Assembly (NCBI GenBank): GCA_036397835.1
Contig: DASWIG010000188.1
Span: 1-64,000, forward strand
Source: DASWIG01 sp036397835
GTDB lineage: Bacteria; Acidobacteriota; Thermoanaerobaculia; Multivoradales; J023
Direction: 5' to 3'
Length of the DNA: 64,000 nt
In this document: positions 54,901-63,118 of the stretch, piece by piece
Position numbering within the stretch: the first letter of the stretch is position 1
Layout: the number at the start of each line of letters is the position of its first letter
Position numbers and translations under genes: made by a program
The notes under the pieces: generated by a model
Database searches by the model: none
Seen by the model: the letters and a program-made list of their open reading frames with translations, nothing else
Told to the model about the DNA's origin: nothing

Positions 54901-57900
54901 CGAGCGGCACGTAGGCGCCACCGGCATTGAGCGTGGCGAGGATCGCCACGACCATTTCCGGCGTCCGCTCCAGGAAGAGACCGACGCGGACCTCGGGAGC
55001 GATACCGAGACGGCGGAGCCGGTCGCCCAACCGCCGCGACGTCCGGGCGAGCCGGGCGTAGCTCAGGGCGGCGCCTTCGAAGCTCACCGCCACGGCATCC
55101 GGGGTGCGCCCTGCCTGGACCGCGAAGAGCCCGTCGAGCGTCTTCTCGGGGCACGGCAAAGAATCCGAGCCGCCCGAGCATTCCGTGAACGTCTGGTGGC
55201 TCTCGGCAACGCTCAGCAACGGGAGCGCATCGAGTCGCGTCTCGGCGGCGTCTTCGTCGGCCATCGCCTCCAGAAGACGCCGATAGTGTCGCGTCATCCT
55301 TTGGACGGTCGTGGGATCGAAGAGCTCGGCGCGGTACTCGATCGCTCCGCCCAGCCGCTCGGCCGTCTCGCCCACCTGGAGGGTCAGATCGAAACGCGCC
55401 ACGGTGACCGGTTGGCCAAGGGCCACGAGCTCGACGTTGCGCAACCTCGGCGGCACCCGCGGCAGGTTCTGGAGGACGAAGACCACCTGGAAGATCGGCG
55501 AATGAGCAAGGTCCCGCTGGGGCCTCAGCTCTTCCACCAGCTTCTCGAACGGGAGCTCCTGGTGGGCGAACGCCGCCAAGGTCGCTCGCCGCACCCGGCC
55601 GAGCAAGGTCCGCAGCGTCGGGAACGCTCGGCCGGAATCGCCACGAACGTCGGTGCGCAAGACCAGCGTGTTGACGAAGAAGCCGATCAACGCCTCCGTT
55701 TCCACCTGCGTACGGCCAGCCACCGGGACTCCCACCACCACGTCGCGTTCGCCCGTGTAGCGCGAGAGCAGGGTCTGGAAGGCGGCGAGCAAAGTCATGA
55801 AGAGAGTCGTTCCTTCGCGGCGGCTCAGGAGCCGGACGCGGCGTCCGAGCTCGGGCGGCAGGTTCAGGGGACGTCGGCCGCCGCGCGAGCCCGGCTGCGC
55901 CGGCCGTGGGCGGTCGGCCGGAAGATTCAGAACCGGCGGCGCGCCCGCGAGGCGATCCCGCCAATAGGCCAGATCCTTCTCCAGGTTCTCTCCCGCGAGC
56001 CAGCGCCGCTGCCACACGGCATAGTCCGCGTAGGAGATCGGGAGCTCCGGAAGCGGCGATTCCCTCCCGGCCGCCGAGGCCTCATAGAGCGCCACCATCT
56101 CCCGTGCGAACAGGTGCATCGACCAGCCGTCCGCGGCGATGTGGTGGAGGGTGACGAAAAGGGAGTGGTCCTGGTCGTCGACGCGTGCCAGGCTCACCCG
56201 GAGCACGGAGCCGCGGGCGAGATCGAAAGGCCGCAGAGCTGACGCCGCGGCGAGCCTCTTGAGCTCCTCCTCGCGGACTGCGGAGGGCAGCCGGCGCAGG
56301 TCGACCGCCGGCACCGGCACCGGAGCCGGCGGCAAGACCTCCTGCCGCGGTCCGTTGTCTTGCTCGGAGTACACGGTTCGCAAGATACCGTGGCGGCGAA
56401 CGATCGCGGTCAGGGCATGGACCAGAGCCGCCACGTCGAGTCGGCCCACGAGGCGAAGCGCCAGGGGGATGTTGTAGGCCGGATTGATGGGCTCCAGCCG
56501 ATTCAAGAACCAGAGGCGTTCCTGGGCGAAGGAGAGCGGCAGGATCCGGCTCGAGGCCGGGAGGAGGGGCGCGAGCCGCGGCCTCGGTGGCCTCGGTGAT
56601 CCGGCTTCGGAGTTCATGGTCCGTTCGACCACGCGCGCCAGAGATCCGAGCGTCGAAGCCTCGAAGACCTCCTGGAGAGCGACCTCCACGCCGAACAAAG
56701 CGCGAATGCGGGAGGAGACCCGAATCGCCATCAACGAGTTTCCGCCGAGCTCGAAAAAGTCGTCGTGGAGACCGACCTGGTCTCGGTCCAGCAGATCACA
56801 CCAAATCGTAGCCAGAGTCTCTTCGAGAGGCGTGCGCGGCGAGGCCCGGCTCTCTCGGGCATCCGAGGCGCCCGGATCAGGCAGGCCACGGCGATCGATC
56901 TTACCGCTCGGAAGACGAGGAAAGTCGTCCAGGACGACGAAGACCGACGGGATCATCGAGGCCGGCAGCTTTTCGGCGAGCAAGGCGCGCCAAGGCTCCG
57001 CGTCGCTTCCCGCGGCCGCGGCGCCCGACACGTAGGCCACGAGGCGCCGATCCGGTGTCGCGCCGGCGCCACGGTCCCCGCCGGGCTGCCACGTCACGAC
57101 CAGGGCCTCCCGCACCCCGGGGAGCTGCCGCAGCGCCGCCTCGATCTCGGCCGGTTCGATGCGGTGCCCGCGGACCTTGACCTGGTGATCGATGCGGCCG
57201 CGGAACTCCACGTTGCCGTCGGCCAGATGACGCGCCAGATCGCCGGTTCGGTAGAGGCGTTCGCCCGGCTGCCGTGAAAGGCCGTCGGGAACGAACACCT
57301 CCGCGGTGCGGGCGCCCTCGCGGAGGTAGCCGCGCCCGAGGGCGACACCCCCTACGTGAAGCTCTCCCAGGAGACCGACGGGAACGACGCGCTGCGCGCG
57401 GTCGAGCACGAAGGTCCGCAGGCTGCGCAGAGCCCGTCCCACCGGCGTATGGAGGACGCCCTCCGCCAGCGGCCGCGCGAGGCGGAAGTGGGTGACGTCG
57501 TCCGAGCACTCGGTCGGCCCGTAGGCGTTGAGGAGAGGGACCTCGGGGAAGCGGCCGAGCCAGCGCCGAGCCAGCGCCGGCGCCAGGGCCTCGCCGGTCG
57601 GAATCAGCCACCGCAGCCGTCCGAGAGAGGCCTGCGTGCCCTGCTCTTCGATCTCCGCGAGAAGGTATTCGAGCAGGGAGGGAACCACCTCGAGATGGGT
57701 CACTCCGCCGGCAAGCGTCGCCCCGAGAAGCCTGCGCGGGTCCGGGGCCTCTTCTTCGGGAACCACGTGGACGCGACCGCCGACCACGAGCGACGCCAGG
57801 AGTTGCCAGACCGACACGTCGAAGCACTGCGACGCGTTCTGAGCCACCACGCTCCGGGCTCCGAGACCCAGCTCGCCGATCTTGGCGGCGATGTGGTTCA

Positions 57901-60900
57901 TCATGCCGGCGTGCTCGACCATGGCCCCCTTGGGCGTGCCGGTCGAGCCCGAGGTATAGATCACGTAGGCGAGATCCTGGGGCCGGGAGCGCCACGGGAT
58001 CTCCGCTTCCGGCACCTCCGCTCCGGCGTCCTCATCCGCCAAGAGCTCTTCGAGCCAGGCCACCGCGAGCCCAGCGGGCGCCGCTTCGCGGCCTCCGCGC
58101 AGCCACAGCGACGGTCGCGTCAGCAGCAGCGACGCGCGGCTGCGCTCGAGAATCTGGATCTGGCGACGGCGGGGATGCGACGGCTCGAGCGGCAGGTAAG
58201 CCCCTCCCGCCCCGAGGACGGCGAGGACCGCCGTCAGGAGCTCGACGCCCCGCGCCTCGAGAAGGGCCACGATCACGCCGGGGCCTACCCCCAAGCGGGC
58301 CAGCCGGCGTGCGGCCCGGCGAGAGCTCCGTTCGAGGGCGCGATAGGTCACGTTGCGATGCCTGCAAACCACGGCGACGGAGTCGGTGTGGCGCTCCGCC
58401 GCCCGGCGAAACGCCGGTCCGATGAAGCCGATGTCGTCGGCCTCGGTCTCCGTGTCGTTCCACTCCAGGAGGAGCTGCTGACGTTCGGCGCCGGTGAGGA
58501 GCGTCAGGCGCTCGAGGGCGACCTCGGGGTCCGCCGCGAAACCCTTGAGGAGCTGCTCGAGATGGCGCAACAGGCGTCGGGCCGCCGTCGGCTCGAAGGA
58601 CCGGCCGGAGCAGACCGCCCGCAGCTCGAACGGATCGCCCGGCCGCGCCATCAGGTAGAGCGGATAGCCCGTGTCGATGGACGGCCAGTCGCGGCGTACC
58701 CAGGAGCTTGCCCGCGATGGGAAGTTCTCGATCGCCAGGAAGCAGTCGAAGAGAGGCTGACCGGCGCCCACGGCGCTCCATCTCCGGACGTCGACCAGTG
58801 GGACGTGCTCGTGGGCCTGGACGGCGAGCCACCGGTCACGCACTTGACGAAGCCACGGGAGCAGCCGCGCGCCGGGATCGACGCGAACCCGGAAAGGCAG
58901 GTTGTTGACCAGGAGCCCGACCATCGACTCGATGCCCTCCAGGGGAGCCGACCGTCCTCCGACGACGTTGCCGAACACGACGTCGACGCGGCCGCAATAG
59001 CGGCTCAACAGGATCGCCCATGCCGCCTGGACCAGGATCCCCGGGGTCGCGGCGCATTGCCGTGCTACCTCCCGAAGAGAACCGGCCGTCTCCCCCGAGA
59101 GCCGGTGCGCGAGCTCGATCCAGGCGGCCTTCGCGGGCGGACCGAATGGCTCCACCACCAGCCGCGCCGGCCGCTCGAAACCCGCCATATGGTGTCGCCA
59201 GAATACCTCCGACGCCGCCTTGTCCAGGCTCTCCAGCCACTCGGCGTAGTCACGAAACGGCCGGGCCGGACCGAGAGCCGGAAGGCGGCCCGCCCTGAGG
59301 TCGCGATAGGCCGACTCGACTTCCGCCAGCACCACGGCGCTGGACCACCCGTCGGCAATCAGGTGGTGGTAAGTCCAGACCAGGCGATAGCCGTCGTCGG
59401 CGACTCGAAAGAGGGACAGGCGCAGCAGCGGCGGCGTGCGGAGCTCGAAACGGCGCGCGCCTGCTCCGGTGCGGACGTGCTCCTCGATGGCGAGCTCCTG
59501 TCGGCGCGGCGTCAGCTCACGCAGGTCGTGATCCTCGATGCTCAGCGGGACCTGCCGGTGGACGACTTGCCGCGGGCCGGCCGCACCCTCGAGGACGAAG
59601 CCGCTCCGCAAAGCGGGATGGCGTTCGACGACCAGCCGCCAGGCCTTACCGAGGGCGTCGACGTCCAGAGGCTCGCCGATCGCAAGGTCGACGTGCTCGA
59701 GATAGCTGGAGCCTTCCCGCGTCGAAAGAGTGTGCACGTAGAGCCCCTGCTGCATCGGAGTCAGGGCATGAGCGCTCTCGTCGGGTTGGCGCTCGATCGG
59801 TCGCTCCGGCAAAACGGCCGTGCGCTCGCAGACCTTGGCCAGTCGGGCGACGGTGGGATGCTCCAGCAGATCGCGGACCTCGAAGGCCAGACCGTACCGG
59901 CGCGCTTCCACCACGATCTGCAAGCAGAGCACCGAGTCGCCGCCGAGGTCGAAGAAGGAATCGCCGACGCCCACTCGATCGATGCCCAAGGCCCGGCTCC
60001 AGCACTGGGCCAGTCGCTCTTCCGTGGGGTCGCGCGGTGCCAGGTAAGGTTGTTCCAGATCGGGCCGGCTGCGCCCGGGCTCCGGCAGGGCACGGAGGTC
60101 GATCTTGCCGTTGGGTGTCAGCGGGAAGGCGGTCACGGGCACGAACACCGCCGGCACCATCGGCTCGGGCAGCTTCTGGCGCAGGAATCGGAAGAGCTCG
60201 CTGGGACCGGGCGCCGGCTCGCCATCGGCCACCAGGTAGGCCACCAGCCGGCGCCGGCCACCCTGGTCCTCGCGCACCGTGACGACGGTCTCGAGCACGC
60301 GCGGATGTTCCTCCAGGGCGGCCTCGATCTCGGTGAGCTCGACACGGACGCCGTGGATCTTGACCTGGTGGTCGATGCGGCCGAGGTATTCGATCTCGCC
60401 GCCGGCGAGATACCGGGCCAGGTCACCTGGACGGTAGAGACGCGCGCCCGGCCGGCCGCCGAGGGCATCCGGCACGAAACGCTCGGCGGTGAGGCCGGGT
60501 CGATCCAAGTAGCCGCGCGCCAGGACCGGGCCACCGACATAGAGCTCGCCGACGACACCGGCAGCGACCTCCCGCCATCGGGCGTCGAGGAGGTGGATGC
60601 GCGCGTGGTGGACGACTCTTCCCACGGGAGGATGGGACGGCCAGCTCCGCGTTTTCCCGGCGGGAAGGGTATACGCGGTCACCACGTGGGTCTCGGCGGG
60701 GCCGTAATGGTTGTGGAGGCGCGCTCGGGGCAACCGCTCCATGAATTCGCGCACCGGACGCGTGACCTGGAGCTGCTCGCCGGTGGTGACGAGCTCGACC
60801 AGGGCGAGCGGCAACGGGCCCCGTCCGCGGAGGTGCTCGCTGATCTGTTGGAGGACGACGACCGGCAGGATGGCCTTGTCGATACCGCGCTCCAAGAGAA

Positions 60901-63100
60901 AGTCGGCCAGCGCGGGAACGTCTCGGCGCAAAGGCTCCGGGACCATCTCGAGAGCGCCTCCCGAGCCCCAGGCCGCGAACATCTCGTGGATGCTGACGTC
61001 GAAATTCAAGCTTGAGAACTGCAGCGTGCGTCGGCCACGGTACAGAGCTTCGAGGTGCCAGTGGATCAGGTTGACCATCACGGCGTGAGGCAGCAGGATG
61101 CCCTTGGGCCGGCCTGTCGATCCCGAGGTGTACATGACGTAGAACGGATGCTCGGGATCGACGGCGACGGCGAGCCGTTCTGCGGCGCTCGCGACCGCGG
61201 CTTCCGCACCGATCAGGATCGTCGGACAGGGCGGCGTGGGAAACGCCTCGAGGAGCGGCCGGCGCGTGATCAGGGCCGTGAGCCGCGCGCCGTCGAGAAT
61301 CGCCGCCAGCCTTTCCCGCGGATAGCCGGCGTCGAGCGGCACGTAGGCGCCGCCGGACTTGAGGGTCGCCAGGACCGCGATCATCATCTCGGGCGAGCGC
61401 TCGAGGCAGATTCCTACTCGGGCTTCCGGGCCGGCCCCGAGCTCGGCCAGGCGTCGGGCCAGGGCGTTGGCCCGACCATCGAGCTCGAGGTAGCTCAATG
61501 CCCGCTCGGCGAAGACCAGAGCAACGGTTTCTGGGATGCGATCGGCTTGGCGCTCGAGGAACCGGTGCAGAGGGCCCGAGCTTCGGGAAGCGGGGCTCGT
61601 CGTGCTCCACTCGCGGAGTTGCTGCTGCTCGGCCGGGGTCAGCAGACCGTGCCGCGAGAGAGGGGCCTCGGGCCGTGAGGCGAGAGAGGCGAGCAGGGTC
61701 TGCAAGTGCCCCGCAATGCGCCGCGCCGTCGTCGCTTCGAAGATCTCGGCGTTGTATTCGACGCTGCCGCCAATCCCCGATCCACGTTCGTAGAAATAAA
61801 AGTTCAGGTCCTCCAGGGTCTGGAGCTCGCCGCCTGGCTCGAAAGTGGTCAACGAAGGCCCGTCGGCCGATCGCGGACCGTCCACCTCGAGGCTCTCGCC
61901 ATGCTCCGGCAGGTCCAGCAGCACGAGCATGGTGCGGTAGGGCCGCGGCGCGGCGGCGGAGCGCTGCGGGCTCAACGCCCGCAGGATCTCCTCGAACGGC
62001 ACTTCCTGATGAGCGAAAGCTTCCGAAACGCTCTGCCGAGCGCGGGCGAGAAGCTCGGTGAAATCGGGATCGCCGCCGAGGTCGCCGCGCAGGACGACCG
62101 TGTCGGCGAAGAGACCGATCAAACCGTGGAGCTCACGCCGCCGCCGGTTGCTGACGAGCGAGCCGACCCACACGTCCGTGCGCCCCGAATAGCGGCCGAG
62201 CAGTGCCTGATAGGCCGCGAGCAACGTCATGAAGAGCGTCGCTCCCGAGTGCCGCGAGATGGCCCGTACGGTCCGCGCGATGTCGGCGGCCCAGAAGAAT
62301 GCTCGCCGGCCGCTCCTGAACACTCGCCGCTCGGGCCGCGGCCGGTCCGCCGGCAGGCGCAGCGCCGGGGGCTGACCCGCCAAAGTCCGACGCCAGAAGG
62401 CCAGGTGTTGCTCGATGCTCCCTTCTCCCAGCCGGCGGCGTTGCCAGAGCGCGTAGTCGCCGTACTGCACCGTGAGCTCGCGCCAGGCCGGCGCGTGCCC
62501 GCGGCGTAGCGTCTCGTAAGCTCCCGCCAGCTCCCGCAACAGCAACCGGTTCGACCACTCGTCCGAGACGGCATGGTGGATCGAAAGCGCCAGCAGGTGG
62601 TCGCGCTCGTCCAGGTGAACCACGAACAGGCGCCATAGCGGCGCCTTCGCGAGGTCGAACGGGTAGTTGCCAAGGCGGCGGACGAGGCGGCGTCCGGCGC
62701 CGAAACGCAGCGGCTCCGGCAAGGCGGTCAGGTCGACGATGGGAAGGGCGACGCGACAGGCCGCCGGCTCGACGATCTGGACCGGTCCCTCGTCAGTCGT
62801 GCGCAAACACGTCCGCAGCGTCTCGTGGCGTTCGACGAGACGCCGCAAGGCGTCCGTCAGAAGCCCTGCCGAAAGCTCACCGGCGAATCGCAGCGTCTGG
62901 TTGAGGAGGAATGCGACGCTCGCCGGGGCCAGTTGTTGGTCCAGGAAAATGGATTCCTGGGCCATGGACAGTGGGAACCGGTCTCGACGCTCCTGTCGGG
63001 GGATGATAGGTGGTGCGGCCTCACGCCGCTTCCTGCCGCGAAGCTTTCGCAACAGCAGGGCACGCCGGTCGCCGCTCAGACCATCGAATAGACGTTCCAT
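51932..63100 (-). CDS. NRPS: C-A-PCP-C-A-PCP-C-A(Thr)-PCP-C
   Basis: The 3722-aa protein starts at the ATG at 63100, with an AAGGG just upstream, 18 bp after the preceding gene. Its first 40 residues are basic and helical (RRALLLRKLRGRKRRE), a likely docking segment. Module 1: C (40-475, HHAVSDE), A (500-1000; hand-read code D-V-H-I-V-T-H-V-V, not recognised), PCP (LGGDS, 1054). Module 2: C (1095-1530, HHLIADG; its ALTPMQQG start resembles domains that follow an epimerase, although none is present), A (1560-2065; code D-V-W-E-I-T-A-D-D, not recognised), PCP (LGGNS, 2120). Module 3: C (2170-2610, HHIAADG), A (2640-3140; code D-F-W-N-I-G-M-V-H, an exact threonine code), PCP (LGGHS, 3190). It ends in a complete C domain (3245-3690, HHIVSDA) and an acidic tail. 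Confidence 0.96.
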   Translation of the reverse strand: MERLFDGLSGDRRALLLRKLRGRKRREAAPPIIPRQERRDRFPLSMAQESIFLDQQLAPASVAFLLNQTLRFAGELSAGLLTDALRRLVERHETLRTCLRTTDEGPVQIVEPAACRVALPIVDLTALPEPLRFGAGRRLVRRLGNYPFDLAKAPLWRLFVVHLDERDHLLALSIHHAVSDEWSNRLLLRELAGAYETLRRGHAPAWRELTVQYGDYALWQRRRLGEGSIEQHLAFWRRTLAGQPPALRLPADRPRPERRVFRSGRRAFFWAADIARTVRAISRHSGATLFMTLLAAYQALLGRYSGRTDVWVGSLVSNRRRRELHGLIGLFADTVVLRGDLGGDPDFTELLARARQSVSEAFAHQEVPFEEILRALSPQRSAAAPRPYRTMLVLLDLPEHGESLEVDGPRSADGPSLTTFEPGGELQTLEDLNFYFYERGSGIGGSVEYNAEIFEATTARRIAGHLQTLLASLASRPEAPLSRHGLLTPAEQQQLREWSTTSPASRSSGPLHRFLERQADRIPETVALVFAERALSYLELDGRANALARRLAELGAGPEARVGICLERSPEMMIAVLATLKSGGAYVPLDAGYPRERLAAILDGARLTALITRRPLLEAFPTPPCPTILIGAEAAVASAAERLAVAVDPEHPFYVMYTSGSTGRPKGILLPHAVMVNLIHWHLEALYRGRRTLQFSSLNFDVSIHEMFAAWGSGGALEMVPEPLRRDVPALADFLLERGIDKAILPVVVLQQISEHLRGRGPLPLALVELVTTGEQLQVTRPVREFMERLPRARLHNHYGPAETHVVTAYTLPAGKTRSWPSHPPVGRVVHHARIHLLDARWREVAAGVVGELYVGGPVLARGYLDRPGLTAERFVPDALGGRPGARLYRPGDLARYLAGGEIEYLGRIDHQVKIHGVRVELTEIEAALEEHPRVLETVVTVREDQGGRRRLVAYLVADGEPAPGPSELFRFLRQKLPEPMVPAVFVPVTAFPLTPNGKIDLRALPEPGRSRPDLEQPYLAPRDPTEERLAQCWSRALGIDRVGVGDSFFDLGGDSVLCLQIVVEARRYGLAFEVRDLLEHPTVARLAKVCERTAVLPERPIERQPDESAHALTPMQQGLYVHTLSTREGSSYLEHVDLAIGEPLDVDALGKAWRLVVERHPALRSGFVLEGAAGPRQVVHRQVPLSIEDHDLRELTPRRQELAIEEHVRTGAGARRFELRTPPLLRLSLFRVADDGYRLVWTYHHLIADGWSSAVVLAEVESAYRDLRAGRLPALGPARPFRDYAEWLESLDKAASEVFWRHHMAGFERPARLVVEPFGPPAKAAWIELAHRLSGETAGSLREVARQCAATPGILVQAAWAILLSRYCGRVDVVFGNVVGGRSAPLEGIESMVGLLVNNLPFRVRVDPGARLLPWLRQVRDRWLAVQAHEHVPLVDVRRWSAVGAGQPLFDCFLAIENFPSRASSWVRRDWPSIDTGYPLYLMARPGDPFELRAVCSGRSFEPTAARRLLRHLEQLLKGFAADPEVALERLTLLTGAERQQLLLEWNDTETEADDIGFIGPAFRRAAERHTDSVAVVCRHRNVTYRALERSSRRAARRLARLGVGPGVIVALLEARGVELLTAVLAVLGAGGAYLPLEPSHPRRRQIQILERSRASLLLTRPSLWLRGGREAAPAGLAVAWLEELLADEDAGAEVPEAEIPWRSRPQDLAYVIYTSGSTGTPKGAMVEHAGMMNHIAAKIGELGLGARSVVAQNASQCFDVSVWQLLASLVVGGRVHVVPEEEAPDPRRLLGATLAGGVTHLEVVPSLLEYLLAEIEEQGTQASLGRLRWLIPTGEALAPALARRWLGRFPEVPLLNAYGPTECSDDVTHFRLARPLAEGVLHTPVGRALRSLRTFVLDRAQRVVPVGLLGELHVGGVALGRGYLREGARTAEVFVPDGLSRQPGERLYRTGDLARHLADGNVEFRGRIDHQVKVRGHRIEPAEIEAALRQLPGVREALVVTWQPGGDRGAGATPDRRLVAYVSGAAAAGSDAEPWRALLAEKLPASMIPSVFVVLDDFPRLPSGKIDRRGLPDPGASDARESRASPRTPLEETLATIWCDLLDRDQVGLHDDFFELGGNSLMAIRVSSRIRALFGVEVALQEVFEASTLGSLARVVERTMNSEAGSPRPPRPRLAPLLPASSRILPLSFAQERLWFLNRLEPINPAYNIPLALRLVGRLDVAALVHALTAIVRRHGILRTVYSEQDNGPRQEVLPPAPVPVPAVDLRRLPSAVREEELKRLAAASALRPFDLARGSVLRVSLARVDDQDHSLFVTLHHIAADGWSMHLFAREMVALYEASAAGRESPLPELPISYADYAVWQRRWLAGENLEKDLAYWRDRLAGAPPVLNLPADRPRPAQPGSRGGRRPLNLPPELGRRVRLLSRREGTTLFMTLLAAFQTLLSRYTGERDVVVGVPVAGRTQVETEALIGFFVNTLVLRTDVRGDSGRAFPTLRTLLGRVRRATLAAFAHQELPFEKLVEELRPQRDLAHSPIFQVVFVLQNLPRVPPRLRNVELVALGQPVTVARFDLTLQVGETAERLGGAIEYRAELFDPTTVQRMTRHYRRLLEAMADEDAAETRLDALPLLSVAESHQTFTECSGGSDSLPCPEKTLDGLFAVQAGRTPDAVAVSFEGAALSYARLARTSRRLGDRLRRLGIAPEVRVGLFLERTPEMVVAILATLNAGGAYVPLDPDEPRHRLARKIEDSGIAALLTTDALAPKLSESGVRRIHLDHRWPAAEPDRCRPDTSPKSHRAAYVIYTSGSTGEPKGVVVTHHNVVRLFETTRPWFGFHSGDTWTLFHSYAFDFSVWELWGALLHGGRLVVVPYWTSRSHEELCSLVVRERVCVLNQTPSAFRSLRDVAEPGALALRRVIFGGEALDLGSLRPWLDRHGESSPVLVNMYGITETTVHVTVLPIRRAHTARRVGGSLIGGPLPDLEVHLVSAALAVLPLGVTGEIVVAGEGLSRGYLNRPGLTASRFVPHPWSKRAGARLYRSGDLARRLADGGLEYLGRADQQVKIRGFRVELGEVEAALAAYPAVREALAVLTRDGAGNPRLAGYVVAPAAAPSREELNRFLRERLPDPMVPSALVFLERMPLNRNGKVDRGALPPPEVTPQTVSPATPRTPIVELVTGIWADVLGIEPFGPHDNFFDLGGHSLLATQVVSRLRRSLGVEVGLRQLFEHPTVEELSAEIARMRRGDAPAPPAILADPTARSAELSFAQQRLWWLSQLRGASSAYNVNGALRLEGHLDVTALAASLREILRRHEVLRSTIEASDGREPVQVVGPIRPSYLPVADLSSLREPDRDAELVRLAESEAARPFDLARGAMVRITLVRLAARLHVVLLTQHHIVSDAWSQAIIAGELKTLYAAFKGGAGLAEAARLLPDLPLQYRDYARWQRNWLRGEVLERELKYWRERLEGIPRLFAGLADYPRPPVPSFRGAAENVQLSRDLTLRLESLSRENQATLFMTLLAAFDLLLWRHSGQRRFVVATNVAHRTRTEVEPLVGFFVNMLLLPVELIDDPPFTEFLARIRESTLDAYGHQDTPFEKLVEELQPERDPSYNPLFQVVFSLLNAPSVPLQLPGLQLSGFRIKRRSAKFDLLMNVWPSPDGLRGELEYSRDLFSPMTIRNLLDRFGRLLESIVATPEARLSKLDVLSRRETAALATPIHVEELDDDFAF

Positions 63101-63118
63101 CCCAGCCCTTCCCGACCT

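Noticed and set aside
57356..61015. Long plus-strand open frame of about 1200 codons opposite the 3722-aa NRPS
   Set aside because: Same reason: antisense shadow of high-GC coding sequence with no family motifs.
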